Assembly (NCBI GenBank): GCA_027364735.1
Contig: DAHXOT010000008.1
Span: 1 to 64,000 of the forward strand
Direction of reading: 5' to 3'
Source: Hydrotalea sp.
GTDB taxonomy: Bacteria > Bacteroidota > Bacteroidia > Chitinophagales > Chitinophagaceae
Length of the DNA stretch: 64,000 nt
Shown here: piece after piece, positions 46,238 through 54,307 of the stretch
Layout of the letters: each line of letters opens with the position of its first letter
Position numbering within the stretch: position 1 is the first letter of the stretch
The notes under the pieces: generated by a model
What the model saw: the letters and a program-made list of their open reading frames with translations, nothing else
Told to the model about the DNA's origin: nothing
Database searches by the model: none
Position numbers and translations under genes: made by a program

Positions 46238-48664
46238 ATGCAATATATAGACGAACATTTATTACCCGGACAGTTAGGGCATTTTTTTGCCATTCTTTCA
46301 TTAGTAGCATCTGTATTAGCAACCATTGCGTATTTTAAGGCTAATCGGTTACAAGTTGTACAAGAAAAAACCAGTTGGTTACAATTGGCCCGTGTATTCT
46401 TTTTTATAGAAACAATTGCCGTTTTTGCCGTTTTTATTTTAATTTATTATATCGTTTCTAATCATTATCACGAATACTTTTTTGCGTGGAATCATTCCTC
46501 ATTATCATTACCTCCAAAATACTTGTTGGCTTGTATTTGGGAAGATCAATCGGGTAGTTTTTTATTATGGAATATTTGGCATTGTGTGTTAGGTTGGATA
46601 ATAATATGGAAAAATAAAAAATGGGAAGCTCCTGTTTTAACCGTTATCAACTTTGCACAATTTTGTATTGCAACCATGCTTATTGGATTATATGTTTTTG
46701 ATGTAAAAATTGGTAATAATCCTTTTATTTTATGGAGGCACGAAATGAGTCAGTTGCCCATTTTCAGCGATCCCAATTACTTACAATTGCCTCGTGTTCA
46801 TGAAGGAAATGATTTAAATACTTTATTACAGAATTATTGGATGGTAATACATCCGCCGGTTTTATTTTTAGGTTTTGCATCCACTATTATTCCTTTTGCA
46901 TTTGCGTATGCCGGATTAGTGAATAAGGATCATTCATGGATTAAAACTGCCATTCCTTGGACCTCATTTTCAGCCGCAATATTAGGTACAGGCATTATGA
47001 TGGGGGCCGCATGGGCTTACGAAAGTTTAAACTTTGGAGGCTATTGGGCTTGGGATCCTGTAGAAAATGCCTCTTTGGTTCCTTGGTTAACTTTAATTGC
47101 AGGCTTACATACCAATATTGTATATAAAGCCACCGGTTATTCTTTACGAAGTACTTACTTCTTTTACATCATTACATTTACATTGGTGTTATACTCTACT
47201 TTTCTTACCAGAAGTGGTGTATTAGGCGATACTTCGGTACATGCTTTTGTAGGTTCTGATATGACTGCCCAGCTTGTGCTATTTGTAGTAGTTTTCTTTG
47301 TTCCTGCGATAGTATATTTTGCTATCAGATATAAATCTATTCCGACAATTACGAAAGAAGAAAATACGAATAGTCGCGAATTTTGGATGTTTATTGGTTC
47401 TTTAGTTTTGTTTTTATCTTCTATTATTATCATTTCTAAAACTTCTATTCCGGTATTCAATAAAATTTTTAAAACCAATGTAGCGCCTCCGGAAGATCCG
47501 TTGAAAGAATATAATCAAATTCAAATTTTCATAGCAATCATCATTGGTATACTTACAGCTACTACACAATATTTTAAGTATAAAAATACTTCTAATAGTT
47601 TTTTTGGTAAAAGAATTGTATTGCCAACAGTCATTGCTTTGGTACTAAGTATACTTATTATTGTATTTGCCAATATTAATTACGATAAATACGGAATTGG
47701 ATTTTTAATTGCTATATATGTTGCAATTTTTGGTAGCATATATGCTATTGTAGCGAATGCCATGTATATATGGAGCGGATTAAAAGGTAAACTAAAAGCA
47801 GCTGGTGCATCGGTTGCTCATGTAGGATTTGGGTTAGTATTAGTAGGCATTTTATTGTCATCGGCTAAAAAAAATGTATTAAGCCAAAATACTACCGGAA
47901 TTGCTGTTTTTAAGAAAGATAAACGGGAAGATCCTGCTGAAAACATTACCCTATTTAAGCGTGTGCCCACTGATATGGGTAAATATACAGTTACCTATGT
48001 AACCGATACCTTTAATGTGGCCGAAAAGAAAACTTATTTTGAAATAGATTTTAAATCGAAAGATGGGAAGGAACATTTTAAGCTGTACCCCGATTTAATG
48101 AAAAATAATAAAGGCATGGAAGGAATGTCGGCTAATCCGGCTGCCCGTCATTATTTCAATAAAGATATTTTTGTGTACATATCTGCATACGAACAAAATA
48201 AGGAAAACGATACAGCGGTATTTCGTAAAAAAGAATTGAAAGTAGGCGATACGGTTTTTTATGGTAACGGATTTGTAGTGTTAAATAAAATTGAAGTAAA
48301 TCCCAAATCACTTCAAACAAAATATAATGCAGATGAGCAGGCATTATTTTTAAATATTACTGTATTATCAAAAGATGGAAAACAGTATAATGCAATGCCC
48401 GGAATTGCTTTAAAGGGAAATAGTTTAAGAGATATTCCGGATACTGTTCCGCAACAAAGCCTTGCCATAAAATTTAATAAGCTGATTGATCCAAAAACAA
48501 GTACCATAGAAATTGGCATTAAAGAAAGTGCTGCTGTGTCTGATTTAATCACTTTAAAAGTGTACGAATTTCCTTGGATAATAATTTTGTGGATAGGTAT
48601 TATACTTATGGTTATTGGGTTTATAATGTCTATTCTATACAGGCTTAATCGCATGACATCTTAA
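46238..48664 (+). CDS. ccmF: Cytochrome c-type biogenesis protein CcmF
   Basis: This is the heme lyase component that ligates CcmE-delivered heme to apocytochrome c. The 808 residues predict about 14-15 membrane helices. The periplasmic heme-handling WWD-like loop reads YWAWDPVENASLVPWL (269-284), conserved histidines lie at HPP (205) and HTN (291), and a large soluble periplasmic segment spans about 560-770. Length is somewhat above the roughly 650 of proteobacterial CcmF, the extra being in this soluble part. The ATG at 46238 is the natural start. Confidence 0.94.
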   Translation: MQYIDEHLLPGQLGHFFAILSLVASVLATIAYFKANRLQVVQEKTSWLQLARVFFFIETIAVFAVFILIYYIVSNHYHEYFFAWNHSSLSLPPKYLLACIWEDQSGSFLLWNIWHCVLGWIIIWKNKKWEAPVLTVINFAQFCIATMLIGLYVFDVKIGNNPFILWRHEMSQLPIFSDPNYLQLPRVHEGNDLNTLLQNYWMVIHPPVLFLGFASTIIPFAFAYAGLVNKDHSWIKTAIPWTSFSAAILGTGIMMGAAWAYESLNFGGYWAWDPVENASLVPWLTLIAGLHTNIVYKATGYSLRSTYFFYIITFTLVLYSTFLTRSGVLGDTSVHAFVGSDMTAQLVLFVVVFFVPAIVYFAIRYKSIPTITKEENTNSREFWMFIGSLVLFLSSIIIISKTSIPVFNKIFKTNVAPPEDPLKEYNQIQIFIAIIIGILTATTQYFKYKNTSNSFFGKRIVLPTVIALVLSILIIVFANINYDKYGIGFLIAIYVAIFGSIYAIVANAMYIWSGLKGKLKAAGASVAHVGFGLVLVGILLSSAKKNVLSQNTTGIAVFKKDKREDPAENITLFKRVPTDMGKYTVTYVTDTFNVAEKKTYFEIDFKSKDGKEHFKLYPDLMKNNKGMEGMSANPAARHYFNKDIFVYISAYEQNKENDTAVFRKKELKVGDTVFYGNGFVVLNKIEVNPKSLQTKYNADEQALFLNITVLSKDGKQYNAMPGIALKGNSLRDIPDTVPQQSLAIKFNKLIDPKTSTIEIGIKESAAVSDLITLKVYEFPWIIILWIGIILMVIGFIMSILYRLNRMTS

Positions 48665-48732
48665 CAATCGGTTAGGGTTACTATTAAAAGTTGGCGGCAT
48701 TAATACCAAACATGTATTTATTTTTATACTTC

Positions 48733-49365
48733 ATGCAACTTTTTAAAAAATATATTAACCAAATAATACTTCTAACAATAAGTAGCTTCTTTTTTATTTA
48801 TTCTCAAAAAGCTTCTGCCCAGCAATTCGGCATAAATGATACCATTCGAGTACATATTTTTATAACCTCAACCGGCGATACAATTCCTACCAGCGATTTG
48901 CCCCCTTTCTTTGTAGAAAAAAAATTAAATAGACAACAGTCTCGTTATTGGCAAGATTGGACAAGATTGCGTAATGCAATTTATGTTACCTATCCTTATG
49001 CAAAAGCTTCTTCTAAAATAATGAATGAAATAAATGCCAAATTGGTACATGTGAGCGATAAAAAAATGCGAAAAGCAATTATAAGATCTCGTGAAAAAGA
49101 GTTAAAAAAAGAGTTTGCAGATAAGCTTACACAACTTTCTATTTATCAAGGAAGAGTTTTAATGAAATTAATTTATCGCCAAACCAATAATAGTTGTTAT
49201 GAAATTATTGAGGAATATAAAGGCGTTTTTACTGCAGCTTTTTGGCAAACGGTGGCAGTTATTTTTGGAGGAAATTTAAAGTTGAAATATGAGGCAAATG
49301 GTGCAGATAGAGAAATGGAAAAAATTGTTCAAGATGTTGCTAAAATGTATGGAGATAGAATTTAA
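48733..49365 (+). CDS. Exported DUF4294 family protein
   Basis: A Bacteroidota-specific family of unknown function. The start was chosen as the ATG at 48733, because it gives a clean signal peptide (MQLFKKYINQIILLTISSFF, then FIYSQKASAQ). An ATG at 48712 and a TTG at 48691 are possible alternatives. The mature part has RYWQDWTRLRNAIYVTYPYA, the core of DUF4294, followed by a charged helical region (IIRSREKELKKEF) and YRQTNNSCYEIIEEYKG. It follows ccmF with a 68-nt gap and converges on aat. No function can be assigned. Confidence 0.8.
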   Translation: MQLFKKYINQIILLTISSFFFIYSQKASAQQFGINDTIRVHIFITSTGDTIPTSDLPPFFVEKKLNRQQSRYWQDWTRLRNAIYVTYPYAKASSKIMNEINAKLVHVSDKKMRKAIIRSREKELKKEFADKLTQLSIYQGRVLMKLIYRQTNNSCYEIIEEYKGVFTAAFWQTVAVIFGGNLKLKYEANGADREMEKIVQDVAKMYGDRI

Positions 49366-49377
49366 TTGCCCGCTATC

Positions 49378-50022
49378 TTAAACATAGTGTTGTAATAACT
49401 GAATAAATTGTTCTCTCATAATAAAACGTGCCCCTAAACTTTCTAAATGTTGCGTATGTATTTGGCAATCTATTAATACTACACCTTCTTTTTTTAACTG
49501 TTCAACATAATTGATAAATGCAAATTTGCTTGCATTACTTTCGGTACTAAACATACTTTCACCAAAAAAAATTTTACCTAAGCGTACACCATATAATCCG
49601 CCTACTAATTTCCCATCATACCAAGTTTCTGCACTATGGGCAATTCCTTTTTTATAAAGTTCTACATAGGCAGTGGTAACTTCTTCTTTTATCCAAGTTC
49701 CATCTTGGTCTTTGCGTTTAGTAATTTTACATTGGTTAATCACTTCTTTAAATGCGGCATTAACAGTAAACTCAAATTTGTTTTTTTTAAGTACACTTTT
49801 CATGCTTTTACTAACCTTTAATTCTTCCGGAAAAAGTACAAAGCGAGGATTAGGGCACCACCATAAAGGAATATCTCCATCATACCAAGGGAATATTCCA
49901 TTTTTATAAGCCAATAGTAATCTTTCGGTACTTAAATCTCCGCCAACAGCTAATAATCCATCCTCTAAAGAAGCTTCAACCGGAGGAAACCAGATAGATT
50001 CATTTAATGCAAATAATGGCAT
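49378..50022 (-). CDS. aat: Leucyl/phenylalanyl-tRNA--protein transferase
   Basis: Aat attaches Leu or Phe from tRNA to N-terminal Arg or Lys of proteins, marking them for ClpS-ClpAP degradation. The 214 residues are full length. Family segments are IWFPPVEASLEDGLLAVGGDLS, YKNGIFPWYDGDIPLWWCPNPR, GTWI, YGVRLGKIFFGESMFS and DCQIHTQHLESLGA. It starts 17 nt after clpS on the same strand, so both sides of the N-degron pathway are encoded together. Confidence 0.96.
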   Translation of the reverse strand: MPLFALNESIWFPPVEASLEDGLLAVGGDLSTERLLLAYKNGIFPWYDGDIPLWWCPNPRFVLFPEELKVSKSMKSVLKKNKFEFTVNAAFKEVINQCKITKRKDQDGTWIKEEVTTAYVELYKKGIAHSAETWYDGKLVGGLYGVRLGKIFFGESMFSTESNASKFAFINYVEQLKKEGVVLIDCQIHTQHLESLGARFIMREQFIQLLQHYV

Positions 50023-50039
50023 GAAGAAGTGGGGGGAGT

Positions 50040-50351
50040 TTAATGATCAGCTAATGCTTCAATAGTGGCACCAATACCACGTTCTGTAATAGCATCACAC
50101 ATTGGTTTAAGAATATCATATTCTCCTTTTTTTACGGCATATTTGCCATTGATATGAATAAGTAAAGCACATTGTTCTGCTTGCTCTTCGGAGTGGTTAC
50201 AAACCTTTATAAGCGTTTCAATAACCCATTCAAAGGTGTTTACTTCATCGTTCCAAACAATTAAGTTAAATGGTAATTGAATGTCTGTGAGCACATCCTG
50301 CTCTTCTTTCTTAAAAGGATTAGTTGTACTATTTGTAATTGAATAAAGCAT
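50040..50351 (-). CDS. clpS: ATP-dependent Clp protease adaptor ClpS
   Basis: ClpS recognises N-degron proteins and delivers them to ClpA/ClpC. The start is the ATG whose first base is 50351 (103 residues). An upstream TTG (50369) would overlap the promoter box. FNLIVWNDEVNTFEWVIETL contains the Asn-Asp pair that binds the alpha-amino group, and LLIHINGKYAVKKGEYD is the other side of the pocket. A -7 box TAACTTTG on the minus strand (50364-50357) ends 5 nt before the ATG. Confidence 0.95.
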   Translation of the reverse strand: MLYSITNSTTNPFKKEEQDVLTDIQLPFNLIVWNDEVNTFEWVIETLIKVCNHSEEQAEQCALLIHINGKYAVKKGEYDILKPMCDAITERGIGATIEALADH

Positions 50352-50364
50352 TGAAGCAAAGTTA
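50351..50364 (-). promoter_or_regulatory. -7 box directly before clpS (near-leaderless start)
   Basis: TAACTTTG on the minus strand (50364-50357) is an exact TAnnTTTG match, 5 nt before the clpS ATG. A partial -33 box (TTTC, complement at 50383-50386) is 18 nt further up. A start four to five nt after the box would give a leader of about one or two bases. It also argues against the TTG at 50369 as start. Confidence 0.5.
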
Positions 50365-50482
50365 AACAAGTTTTCTATTTCTGAAACACTATTTAGGTGA
50401 TGCTTATTGGTAGAAATATGGAAAGATTCGTGTATGATATTTTAAAACTATTCAGTTTTAGATGTTGAAAAGGAAAATAAAA

Positions 50483-50505
50483 AACCTCAGTAAGATACTG
50501 AGGTT
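50483..50505 (-). terminator. Intrinsic terminator after tRNA-Val
   Basis: A perfect 10-bp stem (AACCTCAGTA at 50483-50492, TACTGAGGTT at 50496-50505) with a 3-nt loop lies just downstream of the tRNA on the minus strand. It is followed there by a T-rich run (complement of 50470-50484). This is a classic rho-independent terminator. Confidence 0.85.
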
Positions 50506-50507
50506 AG

Positions 50508-50582
50508 TGGGAGTTGACGGGATCGAACCGCCGACCCTCTGCTTGTAAGGCAGATGCTCTAAACCAGCTGAGCTAAACTCCC
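50508..50582 (-). tRNA. tRNA-Val (anticodon UAC)
   Basis: The minus strand folds as a full cloverleaf. The acceptor stem is GGGAGTT/AACTCCC, and the D arm is AGCTCAGCTGGTTTAGAGC. The anticodon stem-loop CTGCCTTACAAGCAG has anticodon TAC (Val, reads GUA/GUG), and the T arm contains GGTTCGATCC. The discriminator base is A. The CCA end is not encoded. A promoter with ideal spacing lies upstream and a terminator downstream, so it is a single-gene transcription unit. Confidence 0.95.
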
Positions 50583-50599
50583 TTATTGTTTTGGGAGTG

Positions 50600-50630
50600 C
50601 AAAAATAGGTGCAGAAATGTAACAACCAAA
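50600..50630 (-). promoter_or_regulatory. Promoter of tRNA-Val
   Basis: On the minus strand the -33 box TTTG is at 50630-50627 and the -7 box TATTTTTG at 50607-50600, with exactly 19 nt between. The -7 box ends 17 nt before the tRNA 5' end. Both boxes match the Bacteroidota primary-sigma consensus without mismatch. Confidence 0.75.
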
Positions 50631-50637
50631 AAAAACT

Positions 50638-50928
50638 TTAATTAAGTTGTACAGCAGGTAATCGATATTGCTGACTATCGTACACAAAAAGCTCTTCAAT
50701 TGTATATTTCCAATACCTAACTAAAGGAGATTTTTCTAAAATTTCGGCTACATCTTCTTTTGTTTCGGCATTAATGGTTATCCATGAAGTTTGGCTTTCC
50801 ATACTTACCGCATAACTATCTATTTTACCTTTATTAATTAAGTAGTTGATATATGTACGATGTGAAGGAACATACGACATAAAATCTTCGTCCATTTCAA
50901 ACTTTATAATTGCCTGATATTTTTTCAT
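50638..50928 (-). CDS. Small YciI / muconolactone-isomerase-like protein
   Basis: The 96 residues form one ferredoxin-like alpha/beta domain with a beginning typical of the dimeric alpha+beta barrel superfamily: MKKYQAIIKFEMDEDFMSYV, then PSHRTYINYLINKGKIDSYAVS. Such proteins act as isomerases, YciI-like enzymes or simple ligand binders. This one has no diagnostic active-site set that I can name. It is preceded by a strong Shine-Dalgarno sequence, unusual here. Confidence 0.7.
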   Translation of the reverse strand: MKKYQAIIKFEMDEDFMSYVPSHRTYINYLINKGKIDSYAVSMESQTSWITINAETKEDVAEILEKSPLVRYWKYTIEELFVYDSQQYRLPAVQLN

Positions 50929-50933
50929 AAATG

Positions 50934-50942
50934 CCTCCTTTT
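50934..50942 (-). promoter_or_regulatory. Strong Shine-Dalgarno sequence
   Basis: The minus strand reads AAAAGGAGG five nt before the ATG at 50928, a near-perfect match to the anti-Shine-Dalgarno end of 16S rRNA. Almost every other gene of this window, as usual in Bacteroidota, has only A/T-rich sequence at this place. It confirms the start and sets the gene apart. Confidence 0.75.
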
Positions 50943-51048
50943 ATTTTAGGTACAATAGTCATGCTAAAATTTTCTTGTGGCAAAATGGCAATTAGCAATT
51001 TTAATTTAATAATTCGAGTATTATTGCAGGTAACACTATTATGAAGAT

Positions 51049-51246
51049 ATGAAAACTATAGCATTATTATTACTATCGAATATTTTTATGACATTCGCTT
51101 GGTATGGCCATTTGCGGTATCAAGGTTTTCCTTTGTGGAAAACAATTGTAGTTAGTTGGGGAATTGCATTTTTTGAGTATTGTTTAATGATACCGGCAAA
51201 TAGATTTGGTTTTGCTGCCGGCTGGAATGGATTTCAATTAAAATGA
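51049..51246 (+). pseudogene. Truncated DUF486 (DMT-type) membrane protein
   Basis: The 65 residues match the N-terminal part of the DUF486 family: LLLLSNIFMTFAWYGHLRYQG, then LWKTIVVSWGIAFFEYCLMIP and ANRFGFAAGW. Family members are normally about 110 residues with four helices. Here a TGA follows QLK, just where the family continues with the last two helices, and no frame downstream restores them. A terminator follows after 24 nt. It is either a decayed gene or a shortened two-helix form. The well-preserved reading frame up to the break suggests a recent loss. Confidence 0.7.
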
Positions 51247-51270
51247 ATAGTGAATAGTCCTAAAATAATT

Positions 51271-51300
51271 AGGCATCCCGTTTTGCGAGATGCCTTTTTT
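51271..51300 (+). terminator. Intrinsic terminator after the DUF486 remnant
   Basis: A stem of AGGCATC.CG / CG.GATGCCT with one internal mismatch (51271-51280 with 51285-51294, loop TTTT) is followed directly by six T residues. It is a rho-independent terminator for the rightward gene. Confidence 0.8.
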
Positions 51301-51372
51301 AACCCTGCTGCATAAAAAAATCGAAAATGAGACTTTAGGCTAATAGAAAAGTTTAATTAGTCTTTTATTTTT

Positions 51373-52377
51373 CTAAAAAATTATTTCGGCAATTCTTCCA
51401 TTATTGCCCGCTAAATAAACAGAATTTATTTTTGCAGACTTTTGAACAACATGAAAACTTTCTGATGAAATTAGCTGCCATGTAATACCTCCATTATAGC
51501 TTATATCCACGCCACTTGTTCCGCAGGCAATTATTGTTTTTTGATTGATATATAACACACAACTTCTATAGCCATGAGGAGATATTTTTGGTTTGTAGAA
51601 TGTAATTCCATTATTAAAATCAATTAACACACAATTATTGGTGGTATCTCTATCATTTGCAAAATCTCCTCCAACCACTACTGCTTTTTTTATTGCCATA
51701 TTTACCGATATAGAGTTGGCACCTGTAGTTTCGGTACCTTGAATAATAGGTAAGCTGTCGATTGTATCTCCAAAAAATAATCTCGATTTTTTTCCGCCGG
51801 AAACATATACAGGATAATGTTTTTTATGGGGTACATTTAAAAGACTGATATTACTGCCACTTGCTGCAAAAAATGCTTCGCCTTGATGCAATAGTGGTGT
51901 ATTTTTTATGGTTTTCCAAGATTCCCCTTTGTTGTAGGTTATTGCTTTAAATACCTGATTATTGATTGGATCGCCAATTACAATACCATAATTTCCGTTA
52001 AAATCCATGGCATCTAAAAACATTCCTTTAGTAGTATCTTCAAAAACTTTGTACCATTTATTGCCACCATCTTTTGTTTTTAAAATAAGAGCAGGTTGTG
52101 CTACAGCCATAATAATAGCCATATTGCTATCGAATGCTTTTATATCTCTAAAATCTCTTTGTTCGTAACCCTTTACTTTTAAATAGGTAAAATGTTTACC
52201 AGCATCGGTTGTTTTTATTACTAACCCATTACTTCCGCTTGCCCAAATAATGCTGTTGCTTACTACACTTAAGCCTCTAATAGATGTTTTTGTTCCTTCT
52301 GTTAATACTTTAATTTGCTGTGCAGTTACAATTATTGCAGTAAGTGATAAGTAAATTGAAAATAATATTTTTTTCAT
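51373..52377 (-). CDS. Exported YCF48-like beta-propeller protein
   Basis: The 334 residues start with a signal peptide (MKKILFSIYLSLTAIIVTAQ). They then show repeated propeller blades of the YCF48/BNR-type (IWASGSNGLVIKTTDAGKHF, ALILKTKDGGNKWYKVF, NKGESWKTI, VDISYNGGITWQLIS). In plants and cyanobacteria YCF48 assists photosystem II assembly. In non-photosynthetic Bacteroidota such proteins are exported with unknown roles, perhaps in protein or glycan binding. It starts 11 nt after the muramidase gene on the same strand. Confidence 0.85.
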   Translation of the reverse strand: MKKILFSIYLSLTAIIVTAQQIKVLTEGTKTSIRGLSVVSNSIIWASGSNGLVIKTTDAGKHFTYLKVKGYEQRDFRDIKAFDSNMAIIMAVAQPALILKTKDGGNKWYKVFEDTTKGMFLDAMDFNGNYGIVIGDPINNQVFKAITYNKGESWKTIKNTPLLHQGEAFFAASGSNISLLNVPHKKHYPVYVSGGKKSRLFFGDTIDSLPIIQGTETTGANSISVNMAIKKAVVVGGDFANDRDTTNNCVLIDFNNGITFYKPKISPHGYRSCVLYINQKTIIACGTSGVDISYNGGITWQLISSESFHVVQKSAKINSVYLAGNNGRIAEIIF

Positions 52378-52388
52378 CTTTATTCTTT

Positions 52389-53549
52389 TTAATAGAGTAA
52401 ATATGGACTAACTTTTTTTTGCCAATTTTCTGTATTATTTATTTCTTTTAATTGCTGATTGAATTGGGCAATTGGTAATTCAAATACATCTTCACTTTTA
52501 TAGATGCCTAATAATTTATCTAAATGATTTTTGCCGGATGGATTGACATTGGTAGGATAAGTTTTCCATTTAAAGTTGGATGGATAATTGTCTTTAATCA
52601 ACTTTATAAGCAATAAACCATTAGTAAGCGAATTGAACTTATGTAAGTTGGTTACATGGTATTTGATGCCATAGCAAATTTCACCGGCATATTTATTTTC
52701 GGTAGGAATAAATGTTGCAGCAGATATTGTTACTGCTGAACTATCCATATTATTCATCAATAAATTACTGTCTAACCAAGGTGCACCAACTAAGCTAAAT
52801 GGTTCTTGAGTTCCTCTGCCTTCACTAATGTTAGTAGCTTCTAATAATCCTAATCCGGGATATAATAATGCCGATTGTATATTTTTTATAGCAGGAGAAG
52901 TTGTCATAAAATCAATTTCCCAATCAGGTTGAAACATGTTTCTATTCCAATTTTTGCAGGTAATAATTTCAAGTGAAGTAGTAATATTTTTTTCTCGATT
53001 GAAATAAGAAGCTAATTCTCCTAAAGTGCAACTATGCCTAATGGGAATAGCCCATCTACCAATAAATGACGAACAATTTTTTTCATCTAATAAATTACCT
53101 TCTGCTAAACTTAAATTTCCTGAAATAGGATTGGGGCGATCGAGGATAATAAATTTTTTTTTATAATTGGCACATGCTTGCAGTAAATAAGTCATTGTCC
53201 ATAAATATGTATAAAATCTGCAACCAATATCCGGAATATCAAATAAAACAATGTCAATATCTTTTAAATCTTCTTCAGTTGGTGCCAATTTATCATTGTA
53301 TAAACTAATTACCGGAAGATGTGTTAATGAATCTTTGCCATCTTTTATTTTTGCACCATCTGCTCCTTTTATATCTAAGCCATGTTCGGGCGAAAATAAT
53401 TGTATAATATTAAAACCATTTTCTACAAGTGATTTATGAGAGGAAATTTTTGTATTAGTAGTAGCGGCATAATTGGTTACTAAAGCTATTCTTTGCTTTT
53501 TCCAACTTGGGTTTTGCTGTAGCACAATATCAATACCAAACTGAATCAT
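52389..53549 (-). CDS. namZ: DUF1343 / NamZ-like exo-beta-N-acetylmuramidase (GH171)
   Basis: The 386 residues match the DUF1343 family, whose members from Bacillus and Tannerella release N-acetylmuramic acid from the non-reducing end of peptidoglycan fragments. FSPEHG (52-57) has the conserved Glu-His, FDIPDIGCRFYTYLWTM is the core strand-helix, and PNPISG and EGRGTQEPF are other conserved parts. Many relatives are exported, but here the first ATG gives no signal peptide, so it is probably cytosolic and linked to muropeptide recycling. Confidence 0.87.
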   Translation of the reverse strand: MIQFGIDIVLQQNPSWKKQRIALVTNYAATTNTKISSHKSLVENGFNIIQLFSPEHGLDIKGADGAKIKDGKDSLTHLPVISLYNDKLAPTEEDLKDIDIVLFDIPDIGCRFYTYLWTMTYLLQACANYKKKFIILDRPNPISGNLSLAEGNLLDEKNCSSFIGRWAIPIRHSCTLGELASYFNREKNITTSLEIITCKNWNRNMFQPDWEIDFMTTSPAIKNIQSALLYPGLGLLEATNISEGRGTQEPFSLVGAPWLDSNLLMNNMDSSAVTISAATFIPTENKYAGEICYGIKYHVTNLHKFNSLTNGLLLIKLIKDNYPSNFKWKTYPTNVNPSGKNHLDKLLGIYKSEDVFELPIAQFNQQLKEINNTENWQKKVSPYLLY

Positions 53550-53599
53550 GCGATAATAAATATGATTTAAAATGAAAGATAAATGAAAATGCTACATGT

Positions 53600-54109
53600 T
53601 TATTGTAAGTTATCTGCAAAACCGGTTGTAGTTTTAAGTTGTTCAATTACGTTAAACACAATTGGGCATCGGGTATAATGCATAAAAACGGTAAATAATC
53701 GTTGTGTGAAATTGGGTAAATGCAACCCCGGAAATTCTCTGCAACCATCAAACCGATGTTCGTAAACAGTGCAAGAATTATCTTTTAAAAAATGGCAGGG
53801 AATAGTATTCATAAGCATCATTCCGTTACTGCCTTTTTCAATATATGTTTCTTCAAATTTTTGTACACTTTGTTGTAAATAACCGGCTAATTGTTTAGCT
53901 TTTTCTTCCGATACATTTATCAGTAAAGTTTTGCAGCAATTGCCGCATTGTGTACAATCTATTGCTTGTTCAACTTGCTTATTTAATTCACTAACCAGTA
54001 AATCAATATCTGTTATGTTTGCAGCTTGTAAAAAATCTTTAAACGCATCATTCTCTCCTTCTTTTTCGGCAGCAATTTGTATAATTTGTTGTAGTTGAGT
54101 TATAAACAT
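53600..54109 (-). CDS. YkgJ family cysteine-cluster protein
   Basis: The 169 residues (ATG first base 54109) contain CTQCGNCC (52-59). Later come CHFLKDNSCTVYEHRFDGCREFP, together the CxxCxxCC...C...C pattern of YkgJ/UPF0153 proteins. These are thought to bind zinc or an iron-sulfur cluster. A GTG at 54115 is in frame, but a -7 box TAAATTTG (54125-54118, minus strand) ends 2 nt before it. The promoter therefore favours the ATG. The function of the family is unknown. Confidence 0.88.
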   Translation of the reverse strand: MFITQLQQIIQIAAEKEGENDAFKDFLQAANITDIDLLVSELNKQVEQAIDCTQCGNCCKTLLINVSEEKAKQLAGYLQQSVQKFEETYIEKGSNGMMLMNTIPCHFLKDNSCTVYEHRFDGCREFPGLHLPNFTQRLFTVFMHYTRCPIVFNVIEQLKTTTGFADNLQ

Positions 54110-54307
54110 GAACACATCAAATTTACAGAAATGAAGTGAGTTATATTTTCTTATTCACATTGTAATTGATTTTGTTTAAAACTCTATGCTGTTAATGGGC
54201 TGAAATATTCTTTTTTTGCCAGTTGAATAAGGTGTGAATGCTGAACTGTGCAATGCAACCAATAATGTTGATGAATAATTTAAAAGCTGATTACTTAATA
54301 AACATCT

